Shown: positions 7,321 through 16,184 of the stretch, in pieces | Layout: each line of letters opens with the position of its first letter | How positions within the stretch are numbered: position 1 is the first letter of the stretch | NCBI GenBank assembly: GCA_050944355.1 | Contig: JBMNQX010000006.1 | Coordinates: 1 to 64,000, forward strand | Source of the DNA: UBA4285 sp050944355 | GTDB taxonomy: Bacteria > Bacillota > Clostridia > Lachnospirales > Lachnospiraceae | Length of the DNA: 64,000 nucleotides | Reading direction: 5' to 3' | Program-made: the position numbers and the translations under genes | Notes under the pieces: generated by a model | Seen by the model: only the letters and a program-made list of their open reading frames with translations | What the model was told of the DNA's origin: nothing | Databases searched by the model: none

Positions 7321-8403
7321 TCAGACCTCAAACAGTTCTTTCAGTTTGTCTTCCTTGAGCTCGGATCCGATGACGACGATCTTGCCCGTCACTTCCGCGC
7401 TCCCGTCTCTCACGTCGGCCTCGCCCGGCACCATGTCGAAGAACAGCCATTTGCCATCCGGAGTCGGGAGCATGCCCTTGGCTCTGAGAATGACGCCATA
7501 GCTGCTGTCCCCGGACAGTTTCCTGAGGATTTCGGTGATCTGCTCTTTCGTGTATTTCTTCGCGGTCTCCTGTCCCCAGCTTGAGAACACGTCGTCCGCG
7601 TCGTGATGATGGTGATGCTCGTGTCCCTCATGATCGTGATCATGGTCGTGCTCATCGTGGTCATCGTCGTCGTGATCGTGATCATGCTCATCGTGATCGT
7701 GCTCATCATGCTCATCGTGGTCATGATGATGGTGATGATGATGTTCGGCCTCGTGCTCTGCGTGCGCTTTCTCGGCGGCCTCTTCGAGCATATCCAGTTC
7801 CATGCGGTCGATGCCTTCCATCGCGTCGAGAATCTGCTTCCCGTCAAGATCATCCCATGGAGTCGTGATGATGGTCGCCTTCGGGTTCTGCTCGCGGATC
7901 ATCGCGACGGCCTTGTCCAGCTTGTCCTGAGAAATCAGCTGTGTGCGGCTCAGGATGATCGTGCCGGCGTACTGAATCTGATTGTTGAAGAATTCGCCGA
8001 AGTTCTTCATATACATCTTGACCTTCTGTGCGTCCGCGACCGTCGACGCAGAGTTGATCACCAGATCATCGTCATGCAGGTTCGTGACGGCGGCCATGAC
8101 GTCGGAAAGCTTGCCGACGCCCGAAGGCTCGATCATAATTCTGTCCGGATGATACTTTGCGACAACTTCCTTCAGCGCCGTGCCGAAATCGCCGACCAGC
8201 GAGCAACAGATGCATCCGGAATTCATCTCGCGGATCTTGATGCCCGCGTCGGCGAGGAATCCGCCGTCGATGCCGATCTCACCGAACTCGTTCTCAATCA
8301 GAACCACCTGCTCGTCGGACAGAGCGTCCTTGATGAGCTTGCGGATGAGCGTTGTCTTGCCCGCGCCGAGAAATCCGGAAATAATGTCAACTTTTACTGC
8401 CAT
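7321..8403 (-). CDS. CobW/COG0523 GTP-dependent metallochaperone with His/Asp-rich segment
   Basis: 360 residues. Walker A GFLGAGKTT (10-18), the CxCC metal site GCICCSL (64-67), and a C-terminal CobW_C domain ending about 30 residues before the stop. Between them (about 214-270) lies an insert composed almost only of His, Asp and Glu, able to bind several Zn(II) or Ni(II) ions. COG0523 proteins deliver zinc or other metals to client enzymes, often under zinc limitation. ATG 8403 is chosen (not 8460) because AGGAGG is 9 nt upstream and the protein then begins like its relatives (MAVKVDIISGFLGAGK). It is the first of four closely spaced genes ending with the HypF-like gene. No clear Zur operator seen upstream. 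Confidence 0.9.
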   Translation of the reverse strand: MAVKVDIISGFLGAGKTTLIRKLIKDALSDEQVVLIENEFGEIGIDGGFLADAGIKIREMNSGCICCSLVGDFGTALKEVVAKYHPDRIMIEPSGVGKLSDVMAAVTNLHDDDLVINSASTVADAQKVKMYMKNFGEFFNNQIQYAGTIILSRTQLISQDKLDKAVAMIREQNPKATIITTPWDDLDGKQILDAMEGIDRMELDMLEEAAEKAHAEHEAEHHHHHHHDHDEHDEHDHDEHDHDHDDDDHDEHDHDHDHEGHEHHHHHDADDVFSSWGQETAKKYTKEQITEILRKLSGDSSYGVILRAKGMLPTPDGKWLFFDMVPGEADVRDGSAEVTGKIVVIGSELKEDKLKELFEV

Positions 8404-8512
8404 TTTATAAAAACCTCCTGAAAAGAATCCTTTCTCACTAAATACCCTCTTCCACAGCACATTATAAACTCCGTGTCAAGAGGTCAGAGACCAGACGGGT
8501 ATCCAGATTTTC

Positions 8513-9799
8513 TTATCCGTGAAGAGATGAGAGCACGCTGAAAAAGTTCTCAAACGTCTTTTTCGTGCACTCGCCGCCGCCGATGACAATCCCGTCCGCG
8601 GCCAGTCCCGTCACGGCAAATGCCATCGCGACCCTGTGATCGTCAAACGTCTCCACGCGGTGAGGCCTCACCTGCCCCGGCCAGATTCTGACAGAGTCCT
8701 CAGACTCTTCCGCGCGGATTCCCATGCCCGTGAGCGCGCTCACCATCGCGTGAATCCGGTCGCTCTCCTGCAGCCGGATGTGTCCGATTCCGCGGATTGT
8801 CGTGACATCCCTGGCAAATGGCGCAATTGCCGCAAGCGTCAGGGCCTGATCCGAAAAATCCTTCATGTTCACGTCGACGCCCGCGAGTCGCCCGGCGCCG
8901 GGACCTGTGACCCGGATTCCGCCCGCTGTGTCTTCCACGGCACAGCCCATGTTTTTCAGCACGTCGAGAAACCGGATATCGCCCTGCAGCGTGTCGGCGT
9001 GAAGATTCTCGACCGTCACGCTGCCGCCGCAGACTGCCGCCGCCGCGTAAAAATAACAGGCGGCACTCACGTCCGGTTCAATCTGATACTGCCTGGGAAT
9101 ATAATTCTGCGCGCCCGGCACGAGGAACTGCCCGCTGCCGTCCGTGTGAGATACCTCACAGCCGAACTGGCTCATCATGCGAGTCGTAATCTTCACATAC
9201 GCGCCGTCCGCTCTCTTTCCGTCCGTCTCGATCAGAAGGCCGTCCGGGAGAACCGGCGCACTCATGAGCAGCGCGCTTAAGAACTGTGTGCTCTTGTCCG
9301 TAGCCACCCGGACTTTGCTCCCCGGGTGACCGGTTCCGTATACGACCACCGGCAGATGCCCCGGCTGCCCCGTGAATTCAAAGCGCGCTCCCAGCGACGA
9401 GAGCGCCTCAAACAATTCCCGCATCGGCCGCCGGCTCATCTGCTCCGAACAGTTCACCGTCCAGGTGCCTTCCCGCAGGGAAAGCAGCGCCGTGAGAAAC
9501 CGGGAGGCCGTGCCGGCGCTGCCGGTGTAGATGCTTCCCCCTGTCTTCGGAATCCGGCCGCCCAGACCGCGGATCCGGATTTCTTTTGTGTCCTCATCGG
9601 AGTGCGTTTCAAATCCCAGAGAATTCAGGCTGGCGAGAAAATACCGCGAGTCGTCGGAAAATATGGCGCCGTGCAGGACAGACGTCCCGGATGCCAGCGC
9701 CGCCATCAGCATCGCCCGGTTCGTGATCGACTTGGACCCCGGAACCCTCACGCTGCAGGACAGACCGCCGCGGACTCTTTCAATCGGATAGTCCGACAT
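8513..9799 (-). CDS. aroA: 3-phosphoshikimate 1-carboxyvinyltransferase (EPSP synthase)
   Basis: Sixth step of the shikimate pathway: joins PEP and shikimate-3-phosphate. 428 residues, normal length. Visible: PGSKSITNRAM near the N-terminus, GSAGTASRFLTALL, RRPMREL, LQESDRIHAM and DHRVAMAFA near the C-terminus. In the PEP/glyphosate loop the usual NAGTAMRP reads SAGTASRF, keeping the Gly but replacing the Pro that follows Arg by Phe. It starts 3 bp after the citrate synthase stop, with GGGAGG 8 nt before the ATG, and is the last gene of the hprK cluster. Confidence 0.95.
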   Translation of the reverse strand: MSDYPIERVRGGLSCSVRVPGSKSITNRAMLMAALASGTSVLHGAIFSDDSRYFLASLNSLGFETHSDEDTKEIRIRGLGGRIPKTGGSIYTGSAGTASRFLTALLSLREGTWTVNCSEQMSRRPMRELFEALSSLGARFEFTGQPGHLPVVVYGTGHPGSKVRVATDKSTQFLSALLMSAPVLPDGLLIETDGKRADGAYVKITTRMMSQFGCEVSHTDGSGQFLVPGAQNYIPRQYQIEPDVSAACYFYAAAAVCGGSVTVENLHADTLQGDIRFLDVLKNMGCAVEDTAGGIRVTGPGAGRLAGVDVNMKDFSDQALTLAAIAPFARDVTTIRGIGHIRLQESDRIHAMVSALTGMGIRAEESEDSVRIWPGQVRPHRVETFDDHRVAMAFAVTGLAADGIVIGGGECTKKTFENFFSVLSSLHG

Positions 9800-9802
9800 T
9801 TG

Positions 9803-11320
9803 TCATCCCTCCCTGTCCGGATCCCGGGTCTCGTCTTCCTTCCAGATTCCGTCCTCTGCTTTTTCTTCGCCCGGAATATCCAGGTTTTCCGCGTGCTGCA
9901 TCGCCGCCAGCGGATTGTATCCAGCGCCCTGACGGGCAAGAGGATCGCGCTCCTCGATCGGAACGTAGCTGCGGTGATGGCCGACGTATTTGTACGCCGG
10001 GCGGATGATCTTTCCGGCGTTGTCCAGTTCTTCGAGACGGTGAGCGCTCCAGCCCGCGATCCGGGCCGTCGCGAAGATCGGCGTGAACAGTTCTTCCGGA
10101 ATGCCGAGCATCTGATATACGAATCCGCTGTAGAAATCGACGTTGGCGCAGAACGGCTTGAAAATTTCCCGACGCGCGTTGATGTGCTCCGGCGCAATTT
10201 TCTCGACCAGGTTGTACAGCGCGAATTCCTTCTCCATGCGTTTTTCTTTTGCGAGCCGCGCCGCGAATTCTTTCAGAATCCGGGCTCTCGGGTCGGACAG
10301 CGTGTAAACCGCGTGGCCCATGCCGTAAATCAGGCCGGCGTGGTCAAACACCTGCTTGTCCAGGATCCGGTCGAGGTAATCGCCCACTTCCTTCTCGTCG
10401 GTCCAGTCGGATACATTTGCCATGATATCGCGGAACATATGCTGGACTTTCAGGTTCGCGCCGCCGTGGCGCGGTCCTTTCAGAGAAGCGATCGAAGCGG
10501 CCACCGCCGAATATGTGTCCGTGCCGCTCGATGTGACCACGTGATTGGTAAATGTGGAGTTGTTGCCGCCGCCGTGTTCCGCGTGCAGAACGAGGCAGAT
10601 GTCCAGGACTTCGGCCTCAAGTTTCGTGAAATCGCCGTCGTCCCGGAGCATGTGCAGAATGTTCTCGGCCGTCGAGAATCCTTTGCGCGGATTCTTGATG
10701 ACCAGCGCGCCGTTGCGGCGGAAATGAACGTACGCTTTGTACGAATAAATCGAAATCAGAGGCAGTTTGGCGATCAGCTGCAGAGACTGGCGCAGGACGT
10801 TGGGAATGGATGTGTCGTCCGGCTTCGCGTCATAGGAATACAGGGAAAGAACCGCCCGCATCAGCGAGTTCATCAGGTTGTTGTTCGTCCCTTTCATGAT
10901 GATGTCGCGGATGAAGGAACCGGAGAGTTCCTGAAGGTCCGAGAGCATCCGCGTGAAATCGTGGAGCTGCTCCTCGGACGGAAGGCGGCCGAACAGAAGC
11001 AGGTAGACAACTTCCTCATAGCGGAAACGCCTGCCGCTGCCGCCCCGGATTATATCCTCGACATTGAATCCCTGAAAGTACAGCTGGCCGTCGACCGGAA
11101 TTTTGCGCCCGTTGACGTTCCTCGTTCCGCTCACATCGGAGATCTCCGTCAGTCCGGTCAGAACGCCGTTGCCGCTGCTGTCGCGCAGGCCGCGCTTTAC
11201 GTCGTACTCCACGTACAGGTTCTGGTCGATCGAACCTGACATCTGGGCTTCTTCCACCAGCTGGCGGAATTCCACCTCATTCACGTTGGTCAGTTCCATC
11301 ATCTCTGCATTGTCTGCCAT
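9803..11320 (-). CDS. Citrate/2-methylcitrate synthase
   Basis: Condenses acetyl-CoA (or propionyl-CoA) with oxaloacetate. About 505 residues, longer than the roughly 430 of E. coli GltA but typical of one Clostridia type. Catalytic residues are recognisable: His in LHAEHGGGNNSTF, His in LKGPRHGGANLKV and Asp in VDFYSGFVYQ. The family cannot be split into citrate and methylcitrate synthases by eye. ATG 11320 has GAGG 7 nt upstream; an ATG at 11326 sits directly on that ribosome site and overlaps the whiA stop, so it is less likely. Placement between whiA and aroA suggests co-expression with the HPr-kinase cluster. Confidence 0.93.
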   Translation of the reverse strand: MADNAEMMELTNVNEVEFRQLVEEAQMSGSIDQNLYVEYDVKRGLRDSSGNGVLTGLTEISDVSGTRNVNGRKIPVDGQLYFQGFNVEDIIRGGSGRRFRYEEVVYLLLFGRLPSEEQLHDFTRMLSDLQELSGSFIRDIIMKGTNNNLMNSLMRAVLSLYSYDAKPDDTSIPNVLRQSLQLIAKLPLISIYSYKAYVHFRRNGALVIKNPRKGFSTAENILHMLRDDGDFTKLEAEVLDICLVLHAEHGGGNNSTFTNHVVTSSGTDTYSAVAASIASLKGPRHGGANLKVQHMFRDIMANVSDWTDEKEVGDYLDRILDKQVFDHAGLIYGMGHAVYTLSDPRARILKEFAARLAKEKRMEKEFALYNLVEKIAPEHINARREIFKPFCANVDFYSGFVYQMLGIPEELFTPIFATARIAGWSAHRLEELDNAGKIIRPAYKYVGHHRSYVPIEERDPLARQGAGYNPLAAMQHAENLDIPGEEKAEDGIWKEDETRDPDREG

Positions 11321-11322
11321 CG

Positions 11323-12276
11323 TCATTCCTCTTTTCCGTCATCGGCTGTCGTGCCGCTCTCCGCGATTTCAATCAGCCGCCGCAGTCTGTGATTTACGCC
11401 GGACTTTCCGACCGGCGGGTCAAGTGTCTGCCCGAGACTTCGAAGATCCAGTTCCGGATTCTCGAGCCTCGCCTGCGCGATGTCCCGCAGCTGAGGCGTG
11501 AGACTTTCGAGTCCTATTGTATCCCGGATTTTCTCGATCGCCTTGATCTGCCGGACCGCCGCCACCGCCGTCTTGTTGGAATTGGCCGTCTCGCAGTTCA
11601 CCTTCCGGTTCACCTCGTTGCGCACTTCCTTGTAGATCACGACATTTGTCAGGTCCATCTGACTGACAACGGCGCCCATGAGGTTCAGGGCGTCCGTGAT
11701 CTGTCCGGCCTCTTTAATATACACCACCGTGCTGTTTTTGCGGCGGACAGTCCGCGCGTCGATGTGGAAAAACCAGAAAATCTCCGTCATCTTCTTCGCG
11801 TCGGCCGCATAGCTGCACACGATTTCCATGTGGTACTGCTTGCGCGGATCGGTGAGCGATCCGGCCGCCAGAAACGCCCCGCGCAGAAACGCTTTCCGGT
11901 CGTCTTCCCGCTGGATCAGAATGTCGTGCACAAAGACCGGCTCGATCTTCCCCGTCTTCGGGTCCATCCACTTGATGGCCATCAGCACGCGCCGCGCCAG
12001 CGCCTCATCGGCGAGCCTCACCGTGTAAACCCGCCGGCCCTCTTTTTCGACCGACAGTTTGTCCTCTCCGATGGCAAATGCTTTCCCGAGCAGTTCCATA
12101 TACGCTGTCCGGGCGCTGCGATTCTCCGTGGTGAACAGAAGCTGCCAGCTGCCGCCTCTGGCGCGCCGCACCTTGCCGGAAAAGGCAAGAAGCCCCGCCA
12201 GCTCAGCGATCTGGCAGTGCTTTGCGCCGCTGCTTCTTCTCTCCAATTCTTCTTTGACATCTGATGAAAAACTCAT
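11323..12276 (-). CDS. whiA: DNA-binding regulator WhiA
   Basis: 317 residues. N-terminal LAGLIDADG-endonuclease-like fold (about 1-220; begins MSFSSDVKEEL, has QIAELAGLLAFSG) and a C-terminal helix-turn-helix (LRSLGQTLDPPVGKSGVNHR). WhiA controls sporulation septation in actinomycetes and cell division or chromosome segregation in Firmicutes, so it does not by itself show that this organism sporulates. It follows rapZ by 21 bp, the conserved rapZ-whiA pairing. Confidence 0.96.
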   Translation of the reverse strand: MSFSSDVKEELERRSSGAKHCQIAELAGLLAFSGKVRRARGGSWQLLFTTENRSARTAYMELLGKAFAIGEDKLSVEKEGRRVYTVRLADEALARRVLMAIKWMDPKTGKIEPVFVHDILIQREDDRKAFLRGAFLAAGSLTDPRKQYHMEIVCSYAADAKKMTEIFWFFHIDARTVRRKNSTVVYIKEAGQITDALNLMGAVVSQMDLTNVVIYKEVRNEVNRKVNCETANSNKTAVAAVRQIKAIEKIRDTIGLESLTPQLRDIAQARLENPELDLRSLGQTLDPPVGKSGVNHRLRRLIEIAESGTTADDGKEE

Positions 12277-12297
12277 GTGCTCCGCCTGGTGTCATCT

Positions 12298-13149
12298 TTA
12301 ACGCCCGATGTCCCTGTGCTCCAGTTTCAGTCCGTATGGAGCCTTGGACAGCGCTTCGTATACTTTATTCGCGATCGTGACCGACCGGTGATGCCCGCCC
12401 GTGCAGCCGAACGCCACCACAAGCGAGGTCTTCCCCTCCTTCACGTAATTCGGGAGAAGAAACATCAGCATATCCGTCACCTTTTCCAGAAAGTCATCCG
12501 TGATTTTGAATCCGCACACATAGTCGCTCACGGCCGCGTCGTTTCCGGTCAGGTGCTTCAGTTCCGGCACGTAAAACGGATTCGGCAGAAAACGGACGTC
12601 AAAGACCAGATCCGCGTCCGCCGGAATTCCGTATTTGAACCCGAACGAACGGATCGTCACAAACAGGTTCTGGAACCCCTCGCCCTGCTCGAAAATCCGC
12701 TCGAGCTCCTGTTTCAGTTCCCGGGTGAGAAGCTGACTCGTGTCGATCAGGTAATCCGCCTCGTCGCGGATGGCCTGCATGGCCTTGCGCTCCTCTTTGA
12801 TTCCTTCCAGGATATCGCCGCCCCGCGAGAGCGGGTGAAGGCGCCGCGTCTCTTTGTAGCGCCGCACGATCGTCGGCGCCGCCGCGTCGAGAAACAGGAT
12901 TTTGACATTGTCTTCCTTTTCCCGAAGAGTGTCAATCAGCGGAATCAGCATTTCAAATCCCTTCGTGCGGATATCGACGCCCACCGCGATTCCGGGCAGA
13001 TCGAGATTGTCTTTGCGGAAATCGAGAACAGCCTGTTCAATCAGATCGGCGGGAATGTTGTCGACACAGTAGAACCCCATGTCCTCCATCATATTGAGCG
13101 TTGTGCTCTTGCCGGCTCCCGACATTCCGGTGACAAATACCAGTTTCAT
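12298..13149 (-). CDS. rapZ: RNase adapter protein / nucleotide-binding protein RapZ (YvcJ)
   Basis: 283-residue P-loop protein: MKLVFVTGMSGAGKSTTLNM at the N-terminus, FLDAAAPTIVRRYKETRR in the middle, and the C-terminal AFGCTGGHHRSV motif. In Enterobacteria RapZ senses glucosamine-6-phosphate and guides RNase E; in Firmicutes the orthologue YvcJ binds nucleotides and influences competence and wall metabolism. The start overlaps the murB stop by 4 bp (ATGA), implying translational coupling. Confidence 0.96.
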   Translation of the reverse strand: MKLVFVTGMSGAGKSTTLNMMEDMGFYCVDNIPADLIEQAVLDFRKDNLDLPGIAVGVDIRTKGFEMLIPLIDTLREKEDNVKILFLDAAAPTIVRRYKETRRLHPLSRGGDILEGIKEERKAMQAIRDEADYLIDTSQLLTRELKQELERIFEQGEGFQNLFVTIRSFGFKYGIPADADLVFDVRFLPNPFYVPELKHLTGNDAAVSDYVCGFKITDDFLEKVTDMLMFLLPNYVKEGKTSLVVAFGCTGGHHRSVTIANKVYEALSKAPYGLKLEHRDIGR

Positions 13150-14075
13150 TCCGGATCCCCCACAATTTTCACTTCCGGTTCCAGCCAGACGCCAGATTGT
13201 TCAAAAACTCTCTGACGGACCTGGCGGATCAGTTCTTCGATGTCCGACGCTTTTGCCCCGCCGGTATTTATCACAAAACCGGCGTGCTTCTCGGAAACCT
13301 GTGCGCCTCCGATGGAAAATCCTTTGAGTCCCGCATCCATGATGAGTTTTCCGGCAAAATATCCTTCCGGCCGTTTGAACGTCGATCCGGCGCTCGGGTA
13401 TTCAAGAGGCTGCTTCTCGCGTCTCTTGTCCGCAAGCTCCTGCATACGCGCCCGGATCTGTTTCTCATCGCCTTTCTGCAGGCAAAACTCCGCCGAAAGG
13501 ACAATGCCGCCGTTCTCGTCGAGAACACTGTGGCGGTACGTAAGCTGCAGGTCATCCGCCGTGCAGATGAGAACTCTGCCGTCCGGCATCAGAATTTTCG
13601 CCGATTTCAGGACATCCCGGATCTCGCCGCCATAGGCGCCCGCGTTCATGCGCACCGCGCCGCCGACGCTCCCCGGAATCCCGCAGGCAAACTCAAACCC
13701 GCCAAGAGACAGATCCGCCGCTCTTGCTCCGACGGCGGAGAGCTTCGCGCCCGCCTGCGCCGCAAGCGTAACGCTGCCGTTTTCCTCTTTTTCTTCCGTA
13801 ATCTGCGCAAAATCAGACCCGAGCCGGATCACCGCGCCCCGGATGCCGCCGTCTCTCACGAGCAGGTTGCTCCCGCTGCCGATGATCAGATACGGCTCGC
13901 CCGCTTTTTTAAGAATCCCGATGAGCCTCACAATCTGCTCTTCAGACACCGGCAGGCACAGGAAATCAGCCGGTCCGCCCACCTTGAACGTCGTGTACCG
14001 GCTCATCATCTCCTGTTCTCTCACATGGCCGCTGCCCAGAAGTCTTATCAGCTGCTCCCTCAAATCCTCATTCAA
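13146..14075 (-). CDS. murB: UDP-N-acetylenolpyruvoylglucosamine reductase MurB
   Basis: FAD enzyme that reduces UDP-GlcNAc-enolpyruvate to UDP-MurNAc, the second committed step of peptidoglycan synthesis. 309 residues. Visible: GSGSNLLVRDGG for FAD binding, CGIPGSVGGAVRMNAGAYGG, and PSAGSTFKRPEGYFAGKLI with the active-site Ser in GSTFKRP, the arrangement of short type II MurB. The stop overlaps the rapZ start. It is 19 bp after the glucokinase gene. Confidence 0.96.
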   Translation of the reverse strand: MNEDLREQLIRLLGSGHVREQEMMSRYTTFKVGGPADFLCLPVSEEQIVRLIGILKKAGEPYLIIGSGSNLLVRDGGIRGAVIRLGSDFAQITEEKEENGSVTLAAQAGAKLSAVGARAADLSLGGFEFACGIPGSVGGAVRMNAGAYGGEIRDVLKSAKILMPDGRVLICTADDLQLTYRHSVLDENGGIVLSAEFCLQKGDEKQIRARMQELADKRREKQPLEYPSAGSTFKRPEGYFAGKLIMDAGLKGFSIGGAQVSEKHAGFVINTGGAKASDIEELIRQVRQRVFEQSGVWLEPEVKIVGDPE

Positions 14076-14094
14076 ATTTATATCTCCAAAAATT

Positions 14095-15060
14095 TCAATC
14101 CTTCAGACTGTCCATCACCAGACGCGCCGCGCCGTACATGCCGGCGTCATTGCCGAGTGCCGCCTGAACAATCCCGGCGCCCCTCGACGCGTAAAAAGCG
14201 AGTTCCTGATAATATCCGCGGATCTTGTCCAGATAGAAATCGCCGGCTTTCGAGACGCCGCCGCCGATGACATAAATTTCCGGGTCCACGACACCGGCCG
14301 CGACGGCCAGACCCCGCGCCAGATATTCAGCGGAATAATTCACGGCGTCATCCGCCAGCCTGTCTCCCGCCTTCGCCGCGTCCAGAACGTCCTTGGCCAT
14401 GAAACTCTCCCGGCCGCGCAGAACGCTCGGCTCATCCGTCTGCGCGAGTCTTCTCTTCGCCGCGTTAATGATGCCGGTCGCGGAAGCCGCCTGTTCAAGG
14501 CATCCGGTCTTGCCGCAGTTGCAGGGTTCAGTAAGCCCTGAGACGAGTGGAGTGTGGCCCAGCTCGCCTCCGGCGCCGTGCGCGCCGAACACGACCCGGC
14601 CTCCCGTTATCACGCCGCAGCCGAGGCCTGTTCCGACTGTGATCATCACCATAGAATTTGTGCCTTTTCCGGCGCCTCTCCAGAACTCACCGAGCGCCGC
14701 CACATTGGCGTCGTTTCCGGCCGCGGACGGAATACCGTCGTTGAGTTTCTCGGACTCTTTCTTCACGTCGACTTTGCCCCAGCCGAGATTGACACAGCCA
14801 TTTACCACGCCGTCTTCCTGAACCGGTCCCGGAACGCCGTATCCGATGCCCAGAACGTCTTTCCGGTCGATGGTGAATTTTTCCATCAGTTCCCGGATAT
14901 GCGCGCTGATGTCGCTCAGAATATAGCGTCCTTTTTCCTCGGTGCGGGTTTTGATTTCATCCTTGTACAGCATCTGTCCGGAACCGCTGAAAATTCCGCA
15001 CTTTACGGTTGTTCCTCCGATATCGATGCCAAATACGGCTCTTCCCTCAATCTTCGTCAT
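14095..15060 (-). CDS. ROK-family glucokinase
   Basis: Phosphorylates glucose to glucose-6-phosphate. 321 residues with the ATP-binding GIDIGGTTVKCGIF at the N-terminus, DANVAALGE, ITVGTGLGCGVI, and the ROK zinc signature CNCGKTGCLEQAAS. The start ATG lies inside the last codons of hprK (14-bp overlap) with GGGGAG upstream. This pairing of a sugar kinase with HPr kinase is common in Clostridia. Other hexoses are possible substrates; glucose is the usual one for this neighbourhood. Confidence 0.93.
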   Translation of the reverse strand: MTKIEGRAVFGIDIGGTTVKCGIFSGSGQMLYKDEIKTRTEEKGRYILSDISAHIRELMEKFTIDRKDVLGIGYGVPGPVQEDGVVNGCVNLGWGKVDVKKESEKLNDGIPSAAGNDANVAALGEFWRGAGKGTNSMVMITVGTGLGCGVITGGRVVFGAHGAGGELGHTPLVSGLTEPCNCGKTGCLEQAASATGIINAAKRRLAQTDEPSVLRGRESFMAKDVLDAAKAGDRLADDAVNYSAEYLARGLAVAAGVVDPEIYVIGGGVSKAGDFYLDKIRGYYQELAFYASRGAGIVQAALGNDAGMYGAARLVMDSLKD

Positions 15061-16003
15061 CGTCGTCTGTGCTCCCCTTCATAAGATTTTCCTGCACGCG
15101 GCGGTAAAGCTCTTTGGCCGCATTGTATCCCATTTTTTTCTGGCGGTGATTTACGGCTGCCGCTTCTACTATGACAGCTAAGTTTCTGCCCGGGCGGATC
15201 GGCAGCGAGTGGCAGACCACTTTGGTCCCCAGATACTCGGTGTATTCCTCTTCCATCCCCAGACGGTCGTATTCTCTGTCCTTGTTCCAGTCCTCCAGCT
15301 TGATGACCATGTCGATCTGCTGATTTTCCTTGACGGACTCGACGCCGAACAGCGTCTTGACATCGATGATGCCGATGCCGCGCAGCTCGATAAAGTATTT
15401 TGTGACGCCCGGCGCGGACCCGACCAGCACCTCGTCGGAAATTTTGCGGATTTCCACGGCATCGTCGGTCACAAGACGATGTCCTCTCTTGATCAGCTCC
15501 AGAGCCGCTTCGGATTTTCCGATGCCGCTCTCGCCGGTGATCAGAACGCCCTCGCCGTATACGTCGACCAGAACGCCGTGGATGACGATGCACGGAGCGA
15601 GCTCTGCGCGCAGCCACCGGATGACCTCCGCCATAAACGATGACGTCGACTTCGACGACTGCAGAATCGGAATGCGGTAGGTCTTCGCCATCTCCAGCAC
15701 CTTCGGGCCCGGATTCAGATCGCGGCAGAATACCAGACAGGGAATGTTGCTCGAAAGCAGCTGCCGGTAGCGGTCGAGGCGATCCGCCTCCGACAGGCTC
15801 GCCAGATAGGCATATTCCACGTTTCCGATGATCTGAAGCCGGTCGTTGTCAAACTGGTCATAGAATCCGGTCAGCTGCAGCGCCGGACGGTTGACCTCCG
15901 GGATGTGAAGGAAGATGTCTCCCGTGTTCACCTCCGGCGTCAGATTTGTAAGTTCCATCTTCCTGATGACTTTGGTCAGTTTTACTCTCTCATTGCTTGC
16001 CAT
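15047..16003 (-). CDS. hprK: HPr kinase/phosphorylase
   Basis: Bifunctional sensor that phosphorylates HPr at Ser46 when glycolytic intermediates are high, driving CcpA-dependent catabolite repression. 318 residues: N-terminal domain, Walker A TGESGIGKSEAALELI, the LVTDDAVEI segment, the HPrK signature ELRGIGIIDVKTLFGV, and an acidic C-terminus of Asp/Glu. GAGAGG lies 9 nt before ATG 16003. First gene of the seven-gene run ending with aroA, with a candidate promoter at 16076-16081. Confidence 0.97.
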   Translation of the reverse strand: MASNERVKLTKVIRKMELTNLTPEVNTGDIFLHIPEVNRPALQLTGFYDQFDNDRLQIIGNVEYAYLASLSEADRLDRYRQLLSSNIPCLVFCRDLNPGPKVLEMAKTYRIPILQSSKSTSSFMAEVIRWLRAELAPCIVIHGVLVDVYGEGVLITGESGIGKSEAALELIKRGHRLVTDDAVEIRKISDEVLVGSAPGVTKYFIELRGIGIIDVKTLFGVESVKENQQIDMVIKLEDWNKDREYDRLGMEEEYTEYLGTKVVCHSLPIRPGRNLAVIVEAAAVNHRQKKMGYNAAKELYRRVQENLMKGSTDDDDED

Positions 16004-16075
16004 ATGTCAGCCCTCTCAAGTTTCATACGAACGAGTCCGCGCCTGCTCCCCCGGCCAGGACGCGCCTATGGGTTC

Positions 16076-16081
16076 ATTATA
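16076..16081 (-). promoter_or_regulatory. Candidate -10 element of the hprK-aroA cluster
   Basis: Perfect TATAAT on the minus strand, 73 bp before hprK. No good -35 is seen at 16-18 bp, so either an activator is needed or the box is fortuitous. Confidence 0.45.
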
Positions 16082-16160
16082 CCGTAAATGCCCGCAAACG
16101 GACAGAGCGTCTCGGGGTTTTAGGCCGCGGGGCCTGTCAAACCGCGTCTGCCGCCGGCGG

Positions 16161-16184
16161 ATGCCTTTCACGCGTGAAAGGCAT
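16161..16184. repeat. 24-bp perfect palindrome overlapping the uvrC stop codon
   Basis: ATGCCTTTCACG followed directly by its reverse complement. The uvrC stop codon (16168-16170) lies inside it. A transcript would form a 10-bp stem with a 4-nt loop, but no T-run follows in either direction, so it is not a standard terminator. It could be a protein-binding site or an RNA 3'-end stabiliser. Confidence 0.75.

Noticed and set aside
7581..7760. Short tandem repeat resembling a CRISPR or microsatellite array
   Set aside because: Period follows His/Asp codons of a coding sequence; there are no spacers and no constant repeat unit.
7603..8421. 272-codon plus-strand frame rich in Val, Met and Ile
   Set aside because: Antisense of the His/Asp-repeat region of the CobW gene; low complexity.
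8404..8512. Zur box or clean promoter before the His-rich CobW gene
   Set aside because: TTGACA and TATAAT are present, but separated by only 7 bp, and no palindromic Zur-type operator is evident.
9326..11239. 637-codon plus-strand frame opposite citrate synthase and aroA
   Set aside because: It is antisense to two clear enzymes; its product is Arg/Val-rich with no recognisable domain, as expected for the complement of GC-rich genes.
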